A DNA stretch of 64,000 nucleotides from Chryseobacterium soldanellicola (GTDB taxonomy: Bacteria; Bacteroidota; Bacteroidia; Flavobacteriales; Weeksellaceae): contig NZ_FNKL01000001.1 of assembly GCF_900100115.1 (NCBI RefSeq), forward strand, positions 558,001-622,000, read 5' to 3'. A program made the translations under genes and the position numbers. The notes below the pieces were generated by a model. It was not told the origin of the DNA, made no database searches, and saw only the letters and a program-made list of their open reading frames with translations. Shown here one piece after another: positions 9,053 to 16,758 of this stretch (positions are counted from its first letter, which is position 1; the number at the start of each line of letters is the position of its first letter).

Positions 9053-9787
9053 TTAAGAAAAAATCTTTAAAAAATTATCTTTAAAGCTTCCGGAAACCTC
9101 AATTTCTGTATCGTCGGAAAGTGTTGCCGTCCCGCTTTTGTGATAAGATTTTACAAAATTTGTATTAATGATATGCGAGCGGTGAACCCTCACAAAAGGG
9201 CTTTCCAAAAGATCATCAAAGTGTTTTAAAAACCTGCAGACCATTTTTTTTGAGCCATCAGTTAAGTAAACCTGCGTAAAATTTCCATCCGCCTGAAGTC
9301 TTGTAATATCTTCTGTTTTTACAACATCAAAACCTTGTAAAGTCGGTAATATAAGCTGCTGTTTTTCAGGTTTTAACTTTAAATTTTCAAGGAGAATTTT
9401 ATTTCGGTTGAGCTCATCTTTCTTTTCAAGACTTTCTGCCACTTTGTTTACCGCTAAAATAAGCTCCTGAATATCAATTGGTTTTAAAATATAATAGCTC
9501 GCCGATTTATTTAAAGCCTGCAATGAATATTGTGAAAATGCCGTAATAAAAATCGTTTCGTAAGAAAATTCTTTCGTTGCTTCCAATACGTCAAAAGCAT
9601 TTCCAAAAGGCATTTCAACATCCAAAAACACCAATTGCGGCTGTTTTTCTGCGATCAACGGAACGGCTTCTTTGATATTTTCGGCTTCCCCAAGAATCTC
9701 AATTTGCGGACAATATTTTGTGAGATAATTTCTTAAAACTTCTCTTGCAATAAGCTCGTCGTCTACAATTACGGATTTTATTTTCAT
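9053..9787 (-). CDS. LytTR-family response regulator
   Basis: A 244-residue two-component regulator. The receiver domain (about 1-120) has acidic Asp9 and Asp10, phospho-acceptor Asp56 in LVFLDVEMP and Lys102 in LKPI. The C-terminal LytTR DNA-binding domain (about 145-244) has RLQADGNFT and FVRVHRSHIIN. LytTR domains bind pairs of short direct repeats about two helical turns apart. Two such pairs occur nearby at 11723-11753 and 14700-14730. It follows its histidine kinase gene with a 116-bp gap that holds a 7-bp tandem array. Confidence 0.94.
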   Translation of the reverse strand: MKIKSVIVDDELIAREVLRNYLTKYCPQIEILGEAENIKEAVPLIAEKQPQLVFLDVEMPFGNAFDVLEATKEFSYETIFITAFSQYSLQALNKSASYYILKPIDIQELILAVNKVAESLEKKDELNRNKILLENLKLKPEKQQLILPTLQGFDVVKTEDITRLQADGNFTQVYLTDGSKKMVCRFLKHFDDLLESPFVRVHRSHIINTNFVKSYHKSGTATLSDDTEIEVSGSFKDNFLKIFS

Positions 9788-9815
9788 TTTTCAGCGTTTA
9801 GGGTTTAGGGTTATT

Positions 9816-9878
9816 ATTGATAATTGATAATTGATAATTGATAATTGATAATTGATAATTGATAATTAATAATTGATA
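9816..9878. repeat. 7-bp tandem array (ATTGATA)9 between kinase and regulator genes
   Basis: Seven perfect ATTGATA units (9816-9864) are followed by one ATTAATA and one more ATTGATA. The array fills the gap between the kinase stop at 9904 and the regulator start at 9787, inside the presumed transcript. Such arrays can change copy number by slippage. Just beside it TTTAGGG is repeated twice (9797-9810). Confidence 0.9.
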
Positions 9879-9903
9879 AATTAATAATTCACAATTCACT
9901 GAT

Positions 9904-11682
9904 TCACAATTTATAGCTCACTTCTACCAAAACTCCCGGTTCTGTTTTTTTATCTGTGATTTTGCATTCAATATTCTGCTTGTATAAATCGTTGAGCAGG
10001 GAAATTCTTTCCAGTGTGTTTTTCATTCCGCGGCCTTCCCTATTTTTTTGGTGAATAGTTTTCTGTTTTTTACTTTCTTCGATTCCGATTCCGTTGTCTT
10101 CTATGGTAATTTTTAAATATTGTTCGTCTTTTTCAAAATTTAGCTTTAAAAATCCCTTATCTGCTCTGTAGCGTAATCCGTGCCAGATCGCATTTTCCAG
10201 AAACGGCTGAACGAGCATTCCGGGGATTTTAAGGCTTTGCATATTGAGATTTTCATCAACAAAAATTTCATAATCAAATTTATCTGCAAAACGTGTTTTT
10301 TCCAGCGCCAGATAATTTTGCAGCAAATCCAGCTCCTGCTGAAACGGGATAAAATCTTCTGTAGAATTTTCCATCACGCCACGCATTAATTTTGAAAATT
10401 TGGTTAAATATTGATTGGCTTCCAGTTCGTTATTAGTTGCAATAAAATGATTTACACTGTTTAAGCTGTTAAAAATAAAATGCGGATTCATCTCGCGACG
10501 AAGCGACTGTAAAGCAATTTTTTTGTTTTTGGTCTGTACTTTTTTTAAGGTCCTGAAAATGAAAATCACCAAAATGGTCAACAAAACCAAGACTCCGATC
10601 AGGCTGTAGTTGAAGACGTTTTTCTTACGGATTAGTTCATCTTTCAGCTGTTTTTCCTTTTCCAATTGAGAAATTCTCTGTTCGGTATCCTCAAGAATTT
10701 TTTTATCAACCAGACTTTTATCTTTTGATACCAAATCAGGCAATTTTCCGAGAAAATCTCTGTACAATTGTACGGAAGCGTCTATATTTTTCGAAATATT
10801 ATAAAGACTGTCAAGTTTTCTCACACTTTTTTGCGCTTCCAGCGTATGGCCTTTTTCAAGGGCAATTCCGTAGGATTTTTTCAATAAGGCGATGGCTTCT
10901 CCGGCATCATTTTTTTTGATATAAATATCCGCCAGTTCCTGAATCTGCTCAACTTCTTTTTGTGAATTTTCCTTAACGAAATCTTCTTTCAAAATCTTTT
11001 TTTTGGCTTCAATGGCTTTGTCGAATTTTTTATTTTCAACATAAAAATCGGTCAGTTTCTGATTGATTTCTAAAGCCTGTTGTGGTGCTTCTTTTTTAGA
11101 TAATTTATAGGCATTATTCAGATTTTCTTCCGCTTTAGGAATGTTTTTTTCCTGAATATTGACGTCCGCCATCTGACTGTAACTTTCCGCCAAATAGCCT
11201 TTATCATTATCTTTTTTACTGATATCAATATTATTCTGAATCGCTTCCGCCTTTACATCCTGCGACGGCGAAGAAAGTCTGGCTGCGTCATTGGAATTCA
11301 CCATTTTAGTTCTTTTTGAATTCCCTGTTTCTGCTGCTCTGCTGTAATTAATGATCGCGGGAGTGATTTTATTTTGCTTTTCCTGAGACTGCGCTAATCT
11401 TCGGCTTACTTTTTCGATATTGGATTTATCGTTAAGCTTTTCATAGAGGTTTTTTGATCTTGTAAAATATTCTTCACTTTTTGAAAAATTACCGTCGCTG
11501 AAAAATGTTTCCCCGATATTGTAATAAGAATCTGCCTGCGCAGACTCATCTTTTGTGTCGACCGCTTTTTTCAGTTTTTTACTTTCTGTTTGCACTTCCT
11601 GGGCAACGTTGGTGGTTTGAGAATATAATTTATTCCCAAAACTCAATAGAACCAAAAGCACAAAAACCTGAAATATTTTCAT
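9904..11682 (-). CDS. LytS-type sensor histidine kinase with TPR sensor region
   Basis: I start the gene at 11682, giving 592 residues that open with a signal (MKIFQVFVLLVLLSFG). A longer start at 11772 would add 30 residues ahead of this signal and read through the promoter. The periplasmic part is helical TPR-like repeats, then a membrane segment near 360-380, then a His_kinase domain with His401 in REMNPHFIFNSLN. An ATPase domain follows with PFLENAIWHG and DNGIG. The MNPHFIFN box is typical of kinases paired with LytTR regulators, and the partner lies directly downstream. What the TPR region senses is unknown. Confidence 0.92.
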   Translation of the reverse strand: MKIFQVFVLLVLLSFGNKLYSQTTNVAQEVQTESKKLKKAVDTKDESAQADSYYNIGETFFSDGNFSKSEEYFTRSKNLYEKLNDKSNIEKVSRRLAQSQEKQNKITPAIINYSRAAETGNSKRTKMVNSNDAARLSSPSQDVKAEAIQNNIDISKKDNDKGYLAESYSQMADVNIQEKNIPKAEENLNNAYKLSKKEAPQQALEINQKLTDFYVENKKFDKAIEAKKKILKEDFVKENSQKEVEQIQELADIYIKKNDAGEAIALLKKSYGIALEKGHTLEAQKSVRKLDSLYNISKNIDASVQLYRDFLGKLPDLVSKDKSLVDKKILEDTEQRISQLEKEKQLKDELIRKKNVFNYSLIGVLVLLTILVIFIFRTLKKVQTKNKKIALQSLRREMNPHFIFNSLNSVNHFIATNNELEANQYLTKFSKLMRGVMENSTEDFIPFQQELDLLQNYLALEKTRFADKFDYEIFVDENLNMQSLKIPGMLVQPFLENAIWHGLRYRADKGFLKLNFEKDEQYLKITIEDNGIGIEESKKQKTIHQKNREGRGMKNTLERISLLNDLYKQNIECKITDKKTEPGVLVEVSYKL

Positions 11683-11686
11683 AAAA

Positions 11687-11716
11687 CAAAGATATACATA
11701 TATATAGTTTGCCCAA
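11687..11716 (-). promoter_or_regulatory. Promoter of the kinase-regulator operon
   Basis: The minus strand reads TTG (11714-11716), 19 bp, then TATCTTTG (11687-11694), a perfect Bacteroidetes-type promoter. Its -7 element ends only 4 bp before the ATG at 11682, so the mRNA is probably leaderless or nearly so. The direct repeats at 11723-11753 lie just upstream. Confidence 0.75.
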
Positions 11717-11722
11717 AAACTA

Positions 11723-11753
11723 TTCACCAAGTGAAACAAGTCATTCACCAAGT
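11723..11753 (+). promoter_or_regulatory. Candidate LytTR operator: paired TTCACCAAGT, 21-bp period
   Basis: Two identical 10-mers TTCACCAAGT (11723-11732 and 11744-11753) are exactly 21 bp apart. They lie between the divergent kinase operon and the SIMPL-domain gene. The second half-site ends 28 bp before the TAAGTTTG -7 element. The same arrangement occurs at 14700-14730. The geometry fits LytTR binding sites; assignment to this regulator is inferred from proximity. Confidence 0.7.
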
Positions 11754-11781
11754 TTTCAAATTCAGGCTTCAATTCCGAGGC

Positions 11782-11789
11782 TAAGTTTG
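11782..11789 (+). promoter_or_regulatory. -7 element for the first SIMPL-domain gene
   Basis: TAAGTTTG matches TAnnTTTG and lies 25 bp before the ATG at 11815. No TTG is found at the usual -33 spacing, as expected of a promoter that needs an activator bound to the upstream direct repeats. Confidence 0.55.
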
Positions 11790-11814
11790 TACCATAATTT
11801 TAAACTTAATTATT

Positions 11815-12762
11815 ATGAAAAACATTTTATGCTTTGCATCTGTTCTATTATTTCAATTCACATTTTCGCAGGTTTCGGGAAATATTAATTATCAAAGTCA
11901 GGTTCGTTATACTGACAACAATATCAATATTGAAACGCCTTCTACCGATATTGTCATCAGCATTAAAGGACTTGCCAATGTAAAAGCAGAAAAATATGTC
12001 GCAGTTTTTAGTCTTACCCAAGTCGGAGAAACTGCAGAAGAAGTGAACGAACTGATGGATAAACGTATGAATACTGCGCTTTCACAGCTAAAAACCAATA
12101 AAACGCTCGAAACATATATAGACATGGTTTCGTTTGTTCCTGCTTATCAATATAGTGCTGAAAAAAAGCTTTTCAGTAAAAAAACATACAATGAAATTCC
12201 CGGCGGATTTGAATTAAAGAAAAATCTTCATATTCAATTTACGAATCCTTCTCAATTGAATGAAATCATTACCGTTTTATCTAAAAATGAAATTTACGAT
12301 CTCGTGAGAGTAGATTATTTCGCCAACAGCCTGGAAACCGTAAAAAAAGAACTGATGAATAAAGCGAAACTGGCAATTCAGGAAAAAGTAAAAAACTACG
12401 AGATTATATTGGGAGAAACCTTTACCAATACGACAAAAACCATTAATGACGGCTTTAAAACCTCGCTCCCGACGGAAATGTACAAATCTTATGAAGCGTA
12501 CAGCAGCTCAACGCTTGCTTTGACAAGAATTGCAAATGTTAATCAGGCCACCAAAAGCACCACATTGTATTATCAGCCGATTTTAGATAAAGAATTTGAT
12601 TTCGTGATCAATCCTGTTATTTTAGAACCCGTGATCCAAATAATGTATGAAATAAAAATGGTGATTTCAAAAGAGAAAAAACAGCAAAAAGACAATAAAT
12701 CCTATATTTTGATCACTCCAAACGGGGAAATGAGAGATTTAAATATTAATAATGCACAGTAA
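11815..12762 (+). CDS. Secreted SIMPL (DUF541)-like domain protein
   Basis: A 315-residue exported protein with a signal ending near FTFSQ. Residues about 45-230 show the SIMPL/DUF541 pattern: VISIKGLANVKAEKYV as the first strand, a helical stretch with a regularly spaced pairing segment, and the helix LMNKAKLAIQEKV. SIMPL proteins are periplasmic or outer-membrane proteins of poorly known role, some linked to porins or stress. It diverges from the kinase operon and shares its candidate operator. The protein at 14798 is a second SIMPL protein behind the same operator type, which suggests one regulon. The assignment here is weaker than for that second copy. Confidence 0.7.
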   Translation: MKNILCFASVLLFQFTFSQVSGNINYQSQVRYTDNNINIETPSTDIVISIKGLANVKAEKYVAVFSLTQVGETAEEVNELMDKRMNTALSQLKTNKTLETYIDMVSFVPAYQYSAEKKLFSKKTYNEIPGGFELKKNLHIQFTNPSQLNEIITVLSKNEIYDLVRVDYFANSLETVKKELMNKAKLAIQEKVKNYEIILGETFTNTTKTINDGFKTSLPTEMYKSYEAYSSSTLALTRIANVNQATKSTTLYYQPILDKEFDFVINPVILEPVIQIMYEIKMVISKEKKQQKDNKSYILITPNGEMRDLNINNAQ

Positions 12763-12852
12763 TTATATCAAATTACAGATAATCGTAGAATATTTCAATC
12801 ACTTTAAAAAAAATTGACCTTTGAATTATAAATCTTCAGAGACTGCTTTTAT

Positions 12853-12860
12853 TATATTTG
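12853..12860 (+). promoter_or_regulatory. -7 element for the amidohydrolase gene
   Basis: TATATTTG matches TAnnTTTG, 23 bp upstream of ATG 12884. It supports that start over a longer TTG start at 12821, which would lie upstream of the promoter. A correctly spaced TTG is not seen. Confidence 0.5.
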
Positions 12861-12883
12861 CAATTAAGAATAAAACTAAAACT

Positions 12884-14638
12884 ATGAAGAAAAAGATTTG
12901 CTTATTATTTATTATCTATTTCGCAGTCAATAAGATATACGCTCAGACTTACATTCAGAATGTTACCGTTGTAGATGTTGTCAATCAAAAGCTTATCACT
13001 GATCAGACCGTTTTTATCGATAAAAATATCATTTCGGATATTAAACCTTCAAAGAAAATAAAAATTCGAAACGACGCCAAAATCATCAATGGGGAAGGCA
13101 AATACCTGATTCCGGGAATGACGGATGCGCATGTCCATTTTTTTCAGAGTGGCGGTTTATATACAAGACCCGATGCGATGGATTTAAGAAAATATTATCC
13201 ATACGAAAAAGAAATCGACTGGAATCTGAATCATATGGAAGATTTTCTTCAGCGTTATCTCAAGGCGGGAATCACCACTGTAATTGATGCGGGTGCGACT
13301 TATAATTTTTTAAATCTTAAAAATTCACTTGCGGAAAAACCCAATCTGCCGTCTGTTTATATGACCGGACCACTTTTAACAACCTACGAACCGGATGTAT
13401 TTAAAAATCTCGGCAAAAACGAGCCTTTTAAATTGACCATGTCTGTCGAAGACGCGAAAAAATACGTGCAGGAACAGCTTCCCTACAAACCTGATTTTAT
13501 TAAAATTTGGTATATCGTCCTTGCTCAGGGAAAAGATGTGGAAGCCGCAGCAAGAAAAAATGAACCGATCGTAAAAGCAATTATTGATGAAGCTCATAAG
13601 AATAATCTGAAGGTTGCCGTACACGCCACAGAAAGGATTACAGCACAGATTGCCGTACAAAACGGAGCAGATTATTTGGTTCATGACATAGAAGATGAGA
13701 TCATTCAGGATGATTTTGTGAAGTTATTAAAATCAAAAAATACGGTTTTGAGCCCGACTTTAATTGTCTCCGGTAATTATGGAAAAACTTTCGGACAAAA
13801 GCCTGATCACTCGGCTTATGATCTGGAAAACTCAAATCCGGAAGCTATAGGCTCTATTTATGACCTCAAACATTTGTCGTTTTCTGCAGATTCGACGATG
13901 GTGCAAGAAGATAAAAGGAGATTTACTTCCCCTCAAATGGCGGATTATTTAAACAAAATAGATCATATCAGAAAAACCAATCTGAAAAAATTAATCGATG
14001 GCGGAGTAACGATTGCTGCCGGCACAGATGCGGGAAATGTCGGAACTCAACATGCAACTTCATTTATTACGGAATTAAAAGCCATGAAAGAGAGCGGGAT
14101 GAGCAACTGGCAGATTTTGCAGTCAGCGACCATTAATCCAGCTAAAATTTTTAATAAGGAAAAAATTACAGGAAGCATTTCGCAGGGGAAAATTGCAGAT
14201 TTGGTCTTATTGCATTCAAATCCGACTGAAAATTTGGATAATCTTACCAAAATCGATCTGGTAATCAAAAACGGACAAATCATTAATCCTCAGAACATCG
14301 TAAAAGCAACCCCTGAAAGTCTTGTCCAACAGCAGGTGAACGGCTACAATGCAAGAAATATCGATGCTTTTCTCGAACCTTATGCCGAAGATACCGAACT
14401 GTATATTTTTCCTGATAAGTTATTAAGCAAAGGAAAAGATGCTATGAGAAAAGATTATGACGAAATGTTTAAAAGACTTCCTGACCTTCATTGTGAAATA
14501 AAAGAAAGAATTGTTAACGGTAATTTTATAATCGACAAAGAAAGTGTTTCTGGCATGAGCAAATCCGGAAAAACGGAAGCAACCGCGATCTATGAAATAA
14601 AAGACAATAAGATCTCAAAGGTTTATTTTTTACCTTAA
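12884..14638 (+). CDS. Exported amidohydrolase with C-terminal SnoaL-like domain
   Basis: 584 residues from 12884, beginning with a signal (MKKKICLLFIIYFAVNKIYAQ). The amidohydrolase barrel shows metal-site elements: HVH in TDAHVHF, His in VAVHATE, His in DYLVHDIED and Asp in AAGTDAG. This resembles imidazolonepropionase/prolidase-like enzymes of the superfamily. The last 115 residues (from VQQQVNGYNARNIDAFL) form a SnoaL/NTF2-like domain, an uncommon addition. The substrate cannot be told from sequence. It lies between the two operator-bearing promoters but has its own -7 element and is followed by a terminator. Confidence 0.86.
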   Translation: MKKKICLLFIIYFAVNKIYAQTYIQNVTVVDVVNQKLITDQTVFIDKNIISDIKPSKKIKIRNDAKIINGEGKYLIPGMTDAHVHFFQSGGLYTRPDAMDLRKYYPYEKEIDWNLNHMEDFLQRYLKAGITTVIDAGATYNFLNLKNSLAEKPNLPSVYMTGPLLTTYEPDVFKNLGKNEPFKLTMSVEDAKKYVQEQLPYKPDFIKIWYIVLAQGKDVEAAARKNEPIVKAIIDEAHKNNLKVAVHATERITAQIAVQNGADYLVHDIEDEIIQDDFVKLLKSKNTVLSPTLIVSGNYGKTFGQKPDHSAYDLENSNPEAIGSIYDLKHLSFSADSTMVQEDKRRFTSPQMADYLNKIDHIRKTNLKKLIDGGVTIAAGTDAGNVGTQHATSFITELKAMKESGMSNWQILQSATINPAKIFNKEKITGSISQGKIADLVLLHSNPTENLDNLTKIDLVIKNGQIINPQNIVKATPESLVQQQVNGYNARNIDAFLEPYAEDTELYIFPDKLLSKGKDAMRKDYDEMFKRLPDLHCEIKERIVNGNFIIDKESVSGMSKSGKTEATAIYEIKDNKISKVYFLP

Positions 14639-14660
14639 TATTTCTTAAAAATATCGTTTT

Positions 14661-14692
14661 AAAAGACAGCTCTTTTGGGTTGTCTTTTTTTA
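14661..14692 (+). terminator. Terminator after the amidohydrolase gene
   Basis: AAAAGACA pairs with TGTCTTTT around a short loop and is followed by a T run, 22 bp after the stop codon. It separates the amidohydrolase transcript from the next promoter. Confidence 0.75.
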
Positions 14693-14699
14693 TTAATGC

Positions 14700-14730
14700 T
14701 TCACCAAGTCAAAACGCAATTTCACCAAGT
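14700..14730 (+). promoter_or_regulatory. Second candidate LytTR operator: paired TTCACCAAGT, 21-bp period
   Basis: TTCACCAAGT occurs at 14700-14709 and again at 14721-14730, the same 10-mer and the same 21-bp period as at 11723-11753. It ends 27 bp before a TAATTTTA -7-like element, against 28 bp at the first site. The 11-bp spacers differ between the two sites, so only the half-sites and geometry are conserved. Confidence 0.7.
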
Positions 14731-14757
14731 CTCCCAATTTCCGGTCTTAAATCTGGG

Positions 14758-14765
14758 TAATTTTA
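14758..14765 (+). promoter_or_regulatory. -7-like element for the SIMPL-VWA operon
   Basis: TAATTTTA (one mismatch to TAnnTTTG) lies 32 bp before the ATG at 14798. The position relative to the upstream repeats matches that at 11782. Confidence 0.4.
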
Positions 14766-14797
14766 CTCTAGAAGTTTAAAATTTAAAACAAGAAATT

Positions 14798-15472
14798 ATG
14801 AAATTGAAACATTTTTTATTGATCGGATTAGTAACATTTGAAAGTCTGATCAATGCACAGGAAATCAAGAAAAACGCAATCGAAGTGACGGGAGTTGCTG
14901 AAATGGAAGTAGAACCGGATGAGATCATCTTCAACATCGGAATAAAAGCTGACAATAAAAACCAGCTTGCAGACAACGAAAAACTGTTGTTTGAAATCCT
15001 TAAAAATGACGGAGTGAAAAATGAAGACATCAAATTTAAATCAATGTATCAGAATCTGTATTCTAAAACGGCAAAATTTACGAAAAGTTTTCAGTTTAAA
15101 GTCAATGCAAAAACCAATGTGAGCAAGCTTTTTGAAGATTTGAACCAAAAATGGGTGAGCAATTTAAATATCGCAGAAATCAAAAATACAAAAATTGCAG
15201 ACTTTAAAAAAACAGTGAAGATCAATGCTTTAAAAGCTGCCAAAGAAAAAGCTGATTATTTATTGGAAAGCATCGGTAAAAAAACCGGAACTCCGTTGGA
15301 AATCACTGAGATTGAAGATTATACAAGCGATACGGTAATTCCGATGGCATTCAGAAGCAAAGCCGCAAATGTTCAATTAGAAGCCGCTGATGCAGGAGTT
15401 GATTATTCTTTTGACAATATCGAAAATATCAAGCTGAAATACAGCATCAAAACAAGATACGAAATCCTTTAA
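14798..15472 (+). CDS. Secreted SIMPL (DUF541) domain protein
   Basis: A 224-residue exported protein with a signal ending near LINAQ. It is a clear SIMPL/DUF541 protein: VTGVAEMEVEPDEI at the start of the domain, a central SFQFKVNAKTNVSKLFEDL strand-helix, and the C-terminal helix NALKAAKEKADYLLESIG followed by TPLEITEIED. The role of the family is poorly known. It heads a two-gene unit with the VWA protein (11-bp gap) behind the second TTCACCAAGT operator. Confidence 0.9.
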   Translation: MKLKHFLLIGLVTFESLINAQEIKKNAIEVTGVAEMEVEPDEIIFNIGIKADNKNQLADNEKLLFEILKNDGVKNEDIKFKSMYQNLYSKTAKFTKSFQFKVNAKTNVSKLFEDLNQKWVSNLNIAEIKNTKIADFKKTVKINALKAAKEKADYLLESIGKKTGTPLEITEIEDYTSDTVIPMAFRSKAANVQLEAADAGVDYSFDNIENIKLKYSIKTRYEIL

Positions 15473-15483
15473 ACACAAAAATC

Positions 15484-16677
15484 ATGACAACTATTAAAAT
15501 TTTAGCATTAACATTGGGAGCCACAGCTTTTCTAGGCGCACAAGATTCTCCCGGAAAGCCTTGCAGCAAGGGAAGTTTAATCCCGAACGAAAGAGGAATT
15601 GTTCAGAATGAGGTTTTATCATCATCCATAATTAAAGACAATAAAATTCAGGTCGCGCTGCTTTTGGACACTTCCAACAGTATGGACGGGCTGATCGATC
15701 AGGCAAAATCAAGGCTCTGGAATATTGTGAATACATTGACAACTTTGAAATATAACGGAAAAGCTCCTCAAATCGAAATCGCCCTTTATGAATATGGAAA
15801 CGATGGATTGAAAGATGAAAATTACATCAGACAGGTCACTCCACTTACCCAGGATTTGGATTTGGTTTCAGAAAAACTGTTCGCCTTAAGAACCAATGGC
15901 GGAAATGAATATTGCGGGGCTGTGATTCGCGATGCTTCCACAAATCTCAATTGGGACGGTAATGAAAAGAGCATGAAATTGATTTACATCGCTGGAAACG
16001 AACCTTTTGACCAGGGAAAAATCAATTATAAAGAAGTAATTTCTAATGCCAAAAGAAAAAATATTTACACCAACACTATTTTCTGTGGAAACAGAGATGA
16101 AGGCATTCAGACTTTCTGGCAAAACGGTGCGACTTTGGGAGACGGAAAATTCTTTAATATCGACAGCGACAGAAAGGTAATTTATATTGAAACGCCTTAT
16201 GACATTAGGATTTCTGAATGTAATGCCAAATTAAATGACACCTATATTTATTACGGAAGTCGAGGTTCGGAATATAAGACCAAGCAAATTGCGCAGGACA
16301 GAAATGCCGAAATTCAATCCGTTTCAAATGCAGTTGAAAGAACGGTTGCCAAGTCCAAAAAGAACGCTTATAAAAATGATCATTGGGATTTAGTAGATAA
16401 AGCTGAGCAGGATAAAGGATACATTTCCAGCATGAAACAGGAAGAATTGCCCTCAGAACTGAGAGGAAAAAATAAAGATGAAATTCAGAAGATCGTCACT
16501 CAGAAATCTGCTGATCGTGATAAAATTCAGAAAGAAATTGAAGTACTTTCAAAAAAACGCCAGGATTTTATCAATGCTGAAATGAAAAAACGAGGAAGCT
16601 CAGATTCCGACGATCTCGGAAAAGCAATTGAGAAATCTATTCTCGAATTAGGAAAGAAAAACGGATATACTTCGTAG
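15484..16677 (+). CDS. Exported von Willebrand factor A domain protein
   Basis: 397 residues with an N-terminal signal (LALTLGATAFLGAQ). The VWA domain (about 55-260) starts with the metal-site motif DTSNSM in ALLLDTSNSMDG and has a later acidic GGNEYCG segment. The C-terminal third is charged and helical (QKIVTQKSADRDKIQKE), possibly coiled coil. VWA domains bind partner proteins through a metal ion. It is the second gene of the SIMPL unit and ends at a strong terminator. Confidence 0.85.
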   Translation: MTTIKILALTLGATAFLGAQDSPGKPCSKGSLIPNERGIVQNEVLSSSIIKDNKIQVALLLDTSNSMDGLIDQAKSRLWNIVNTLTTLKYNGKAPQIEIALYEYGNDGLKDENYIRQVTPLTQDLDLVSEKLFALRTNGGNEYCGAVIRDASTNLNWDGNEKSMKLIYIAGNEPFDQGKINYKEVISNAKRKNIYTNTIFCGNRDEGIQTFWQNGATLGDGKFFNIDSDRKVIYIETPYDIRISECNAKLNDTYIYYGSRGSEYKTKQIAQDRNAEIQSVSNAVERTVAKSKKNAYKNDHWDLVDKAEQDKGYISSMKQEELPSELRGKNKDEIQKIVTQKSADRDKIQKEIEVLSKKRQDFINAEMKKRGSSDSDDLGKAIEKSILELGKKNGYTS

Positions 16678-16691
16678 TTGTTAGATTAGAG

Positions 16692-16721
16692 AAACTGGCC
16701 TGAATGGGCCAGTTTTTTTTT
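16692..16721 (+). terminator. Terminator of the SIMPL-VWA operon
   Basis: AAACTGGCC and GGCCAGTTT form a GC-rich stem followed by nine T residues, 14 bp after the VWA stop codon. Confidence 0.9.
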
Positions 16722-16758
16722 GATTTTCGGGCTTCGGCTTCGCCGAAGCCCGAAAATC
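16722..16758. repeat. Perfect 37-bp palindrome at a convergent gene junction
   Basis: Seventeen-base arms (GATTTTCGGGCTTCGGC and its complement) flank a TTC loop. The GGC-TTC-GCC centre equals that of the 23296-23348 stem, but the flanks of that element are absent. The far arm ends on the stop codon of the minus-strand oxidoreductase gene. No minus-strand T run follows. Confidence 0.85.

Noticed and set aside
9797..9810. Telomere-like TTTAGGG repeats
   Set aside because: Only two units occur, beside another 7-bp array; there is no sign of a linear replicon end.
9816..9878. Possible CRISPR-like array
   Set aside because: Units are 7 bp with no spacers and no cas genes; it is a simple tandem array.
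16722..16758. Terminator for the FAD oxidoreductase gene
   Set aside because: The hairpin is strong, but on the minus strand it is followed by A residues, not a T run.
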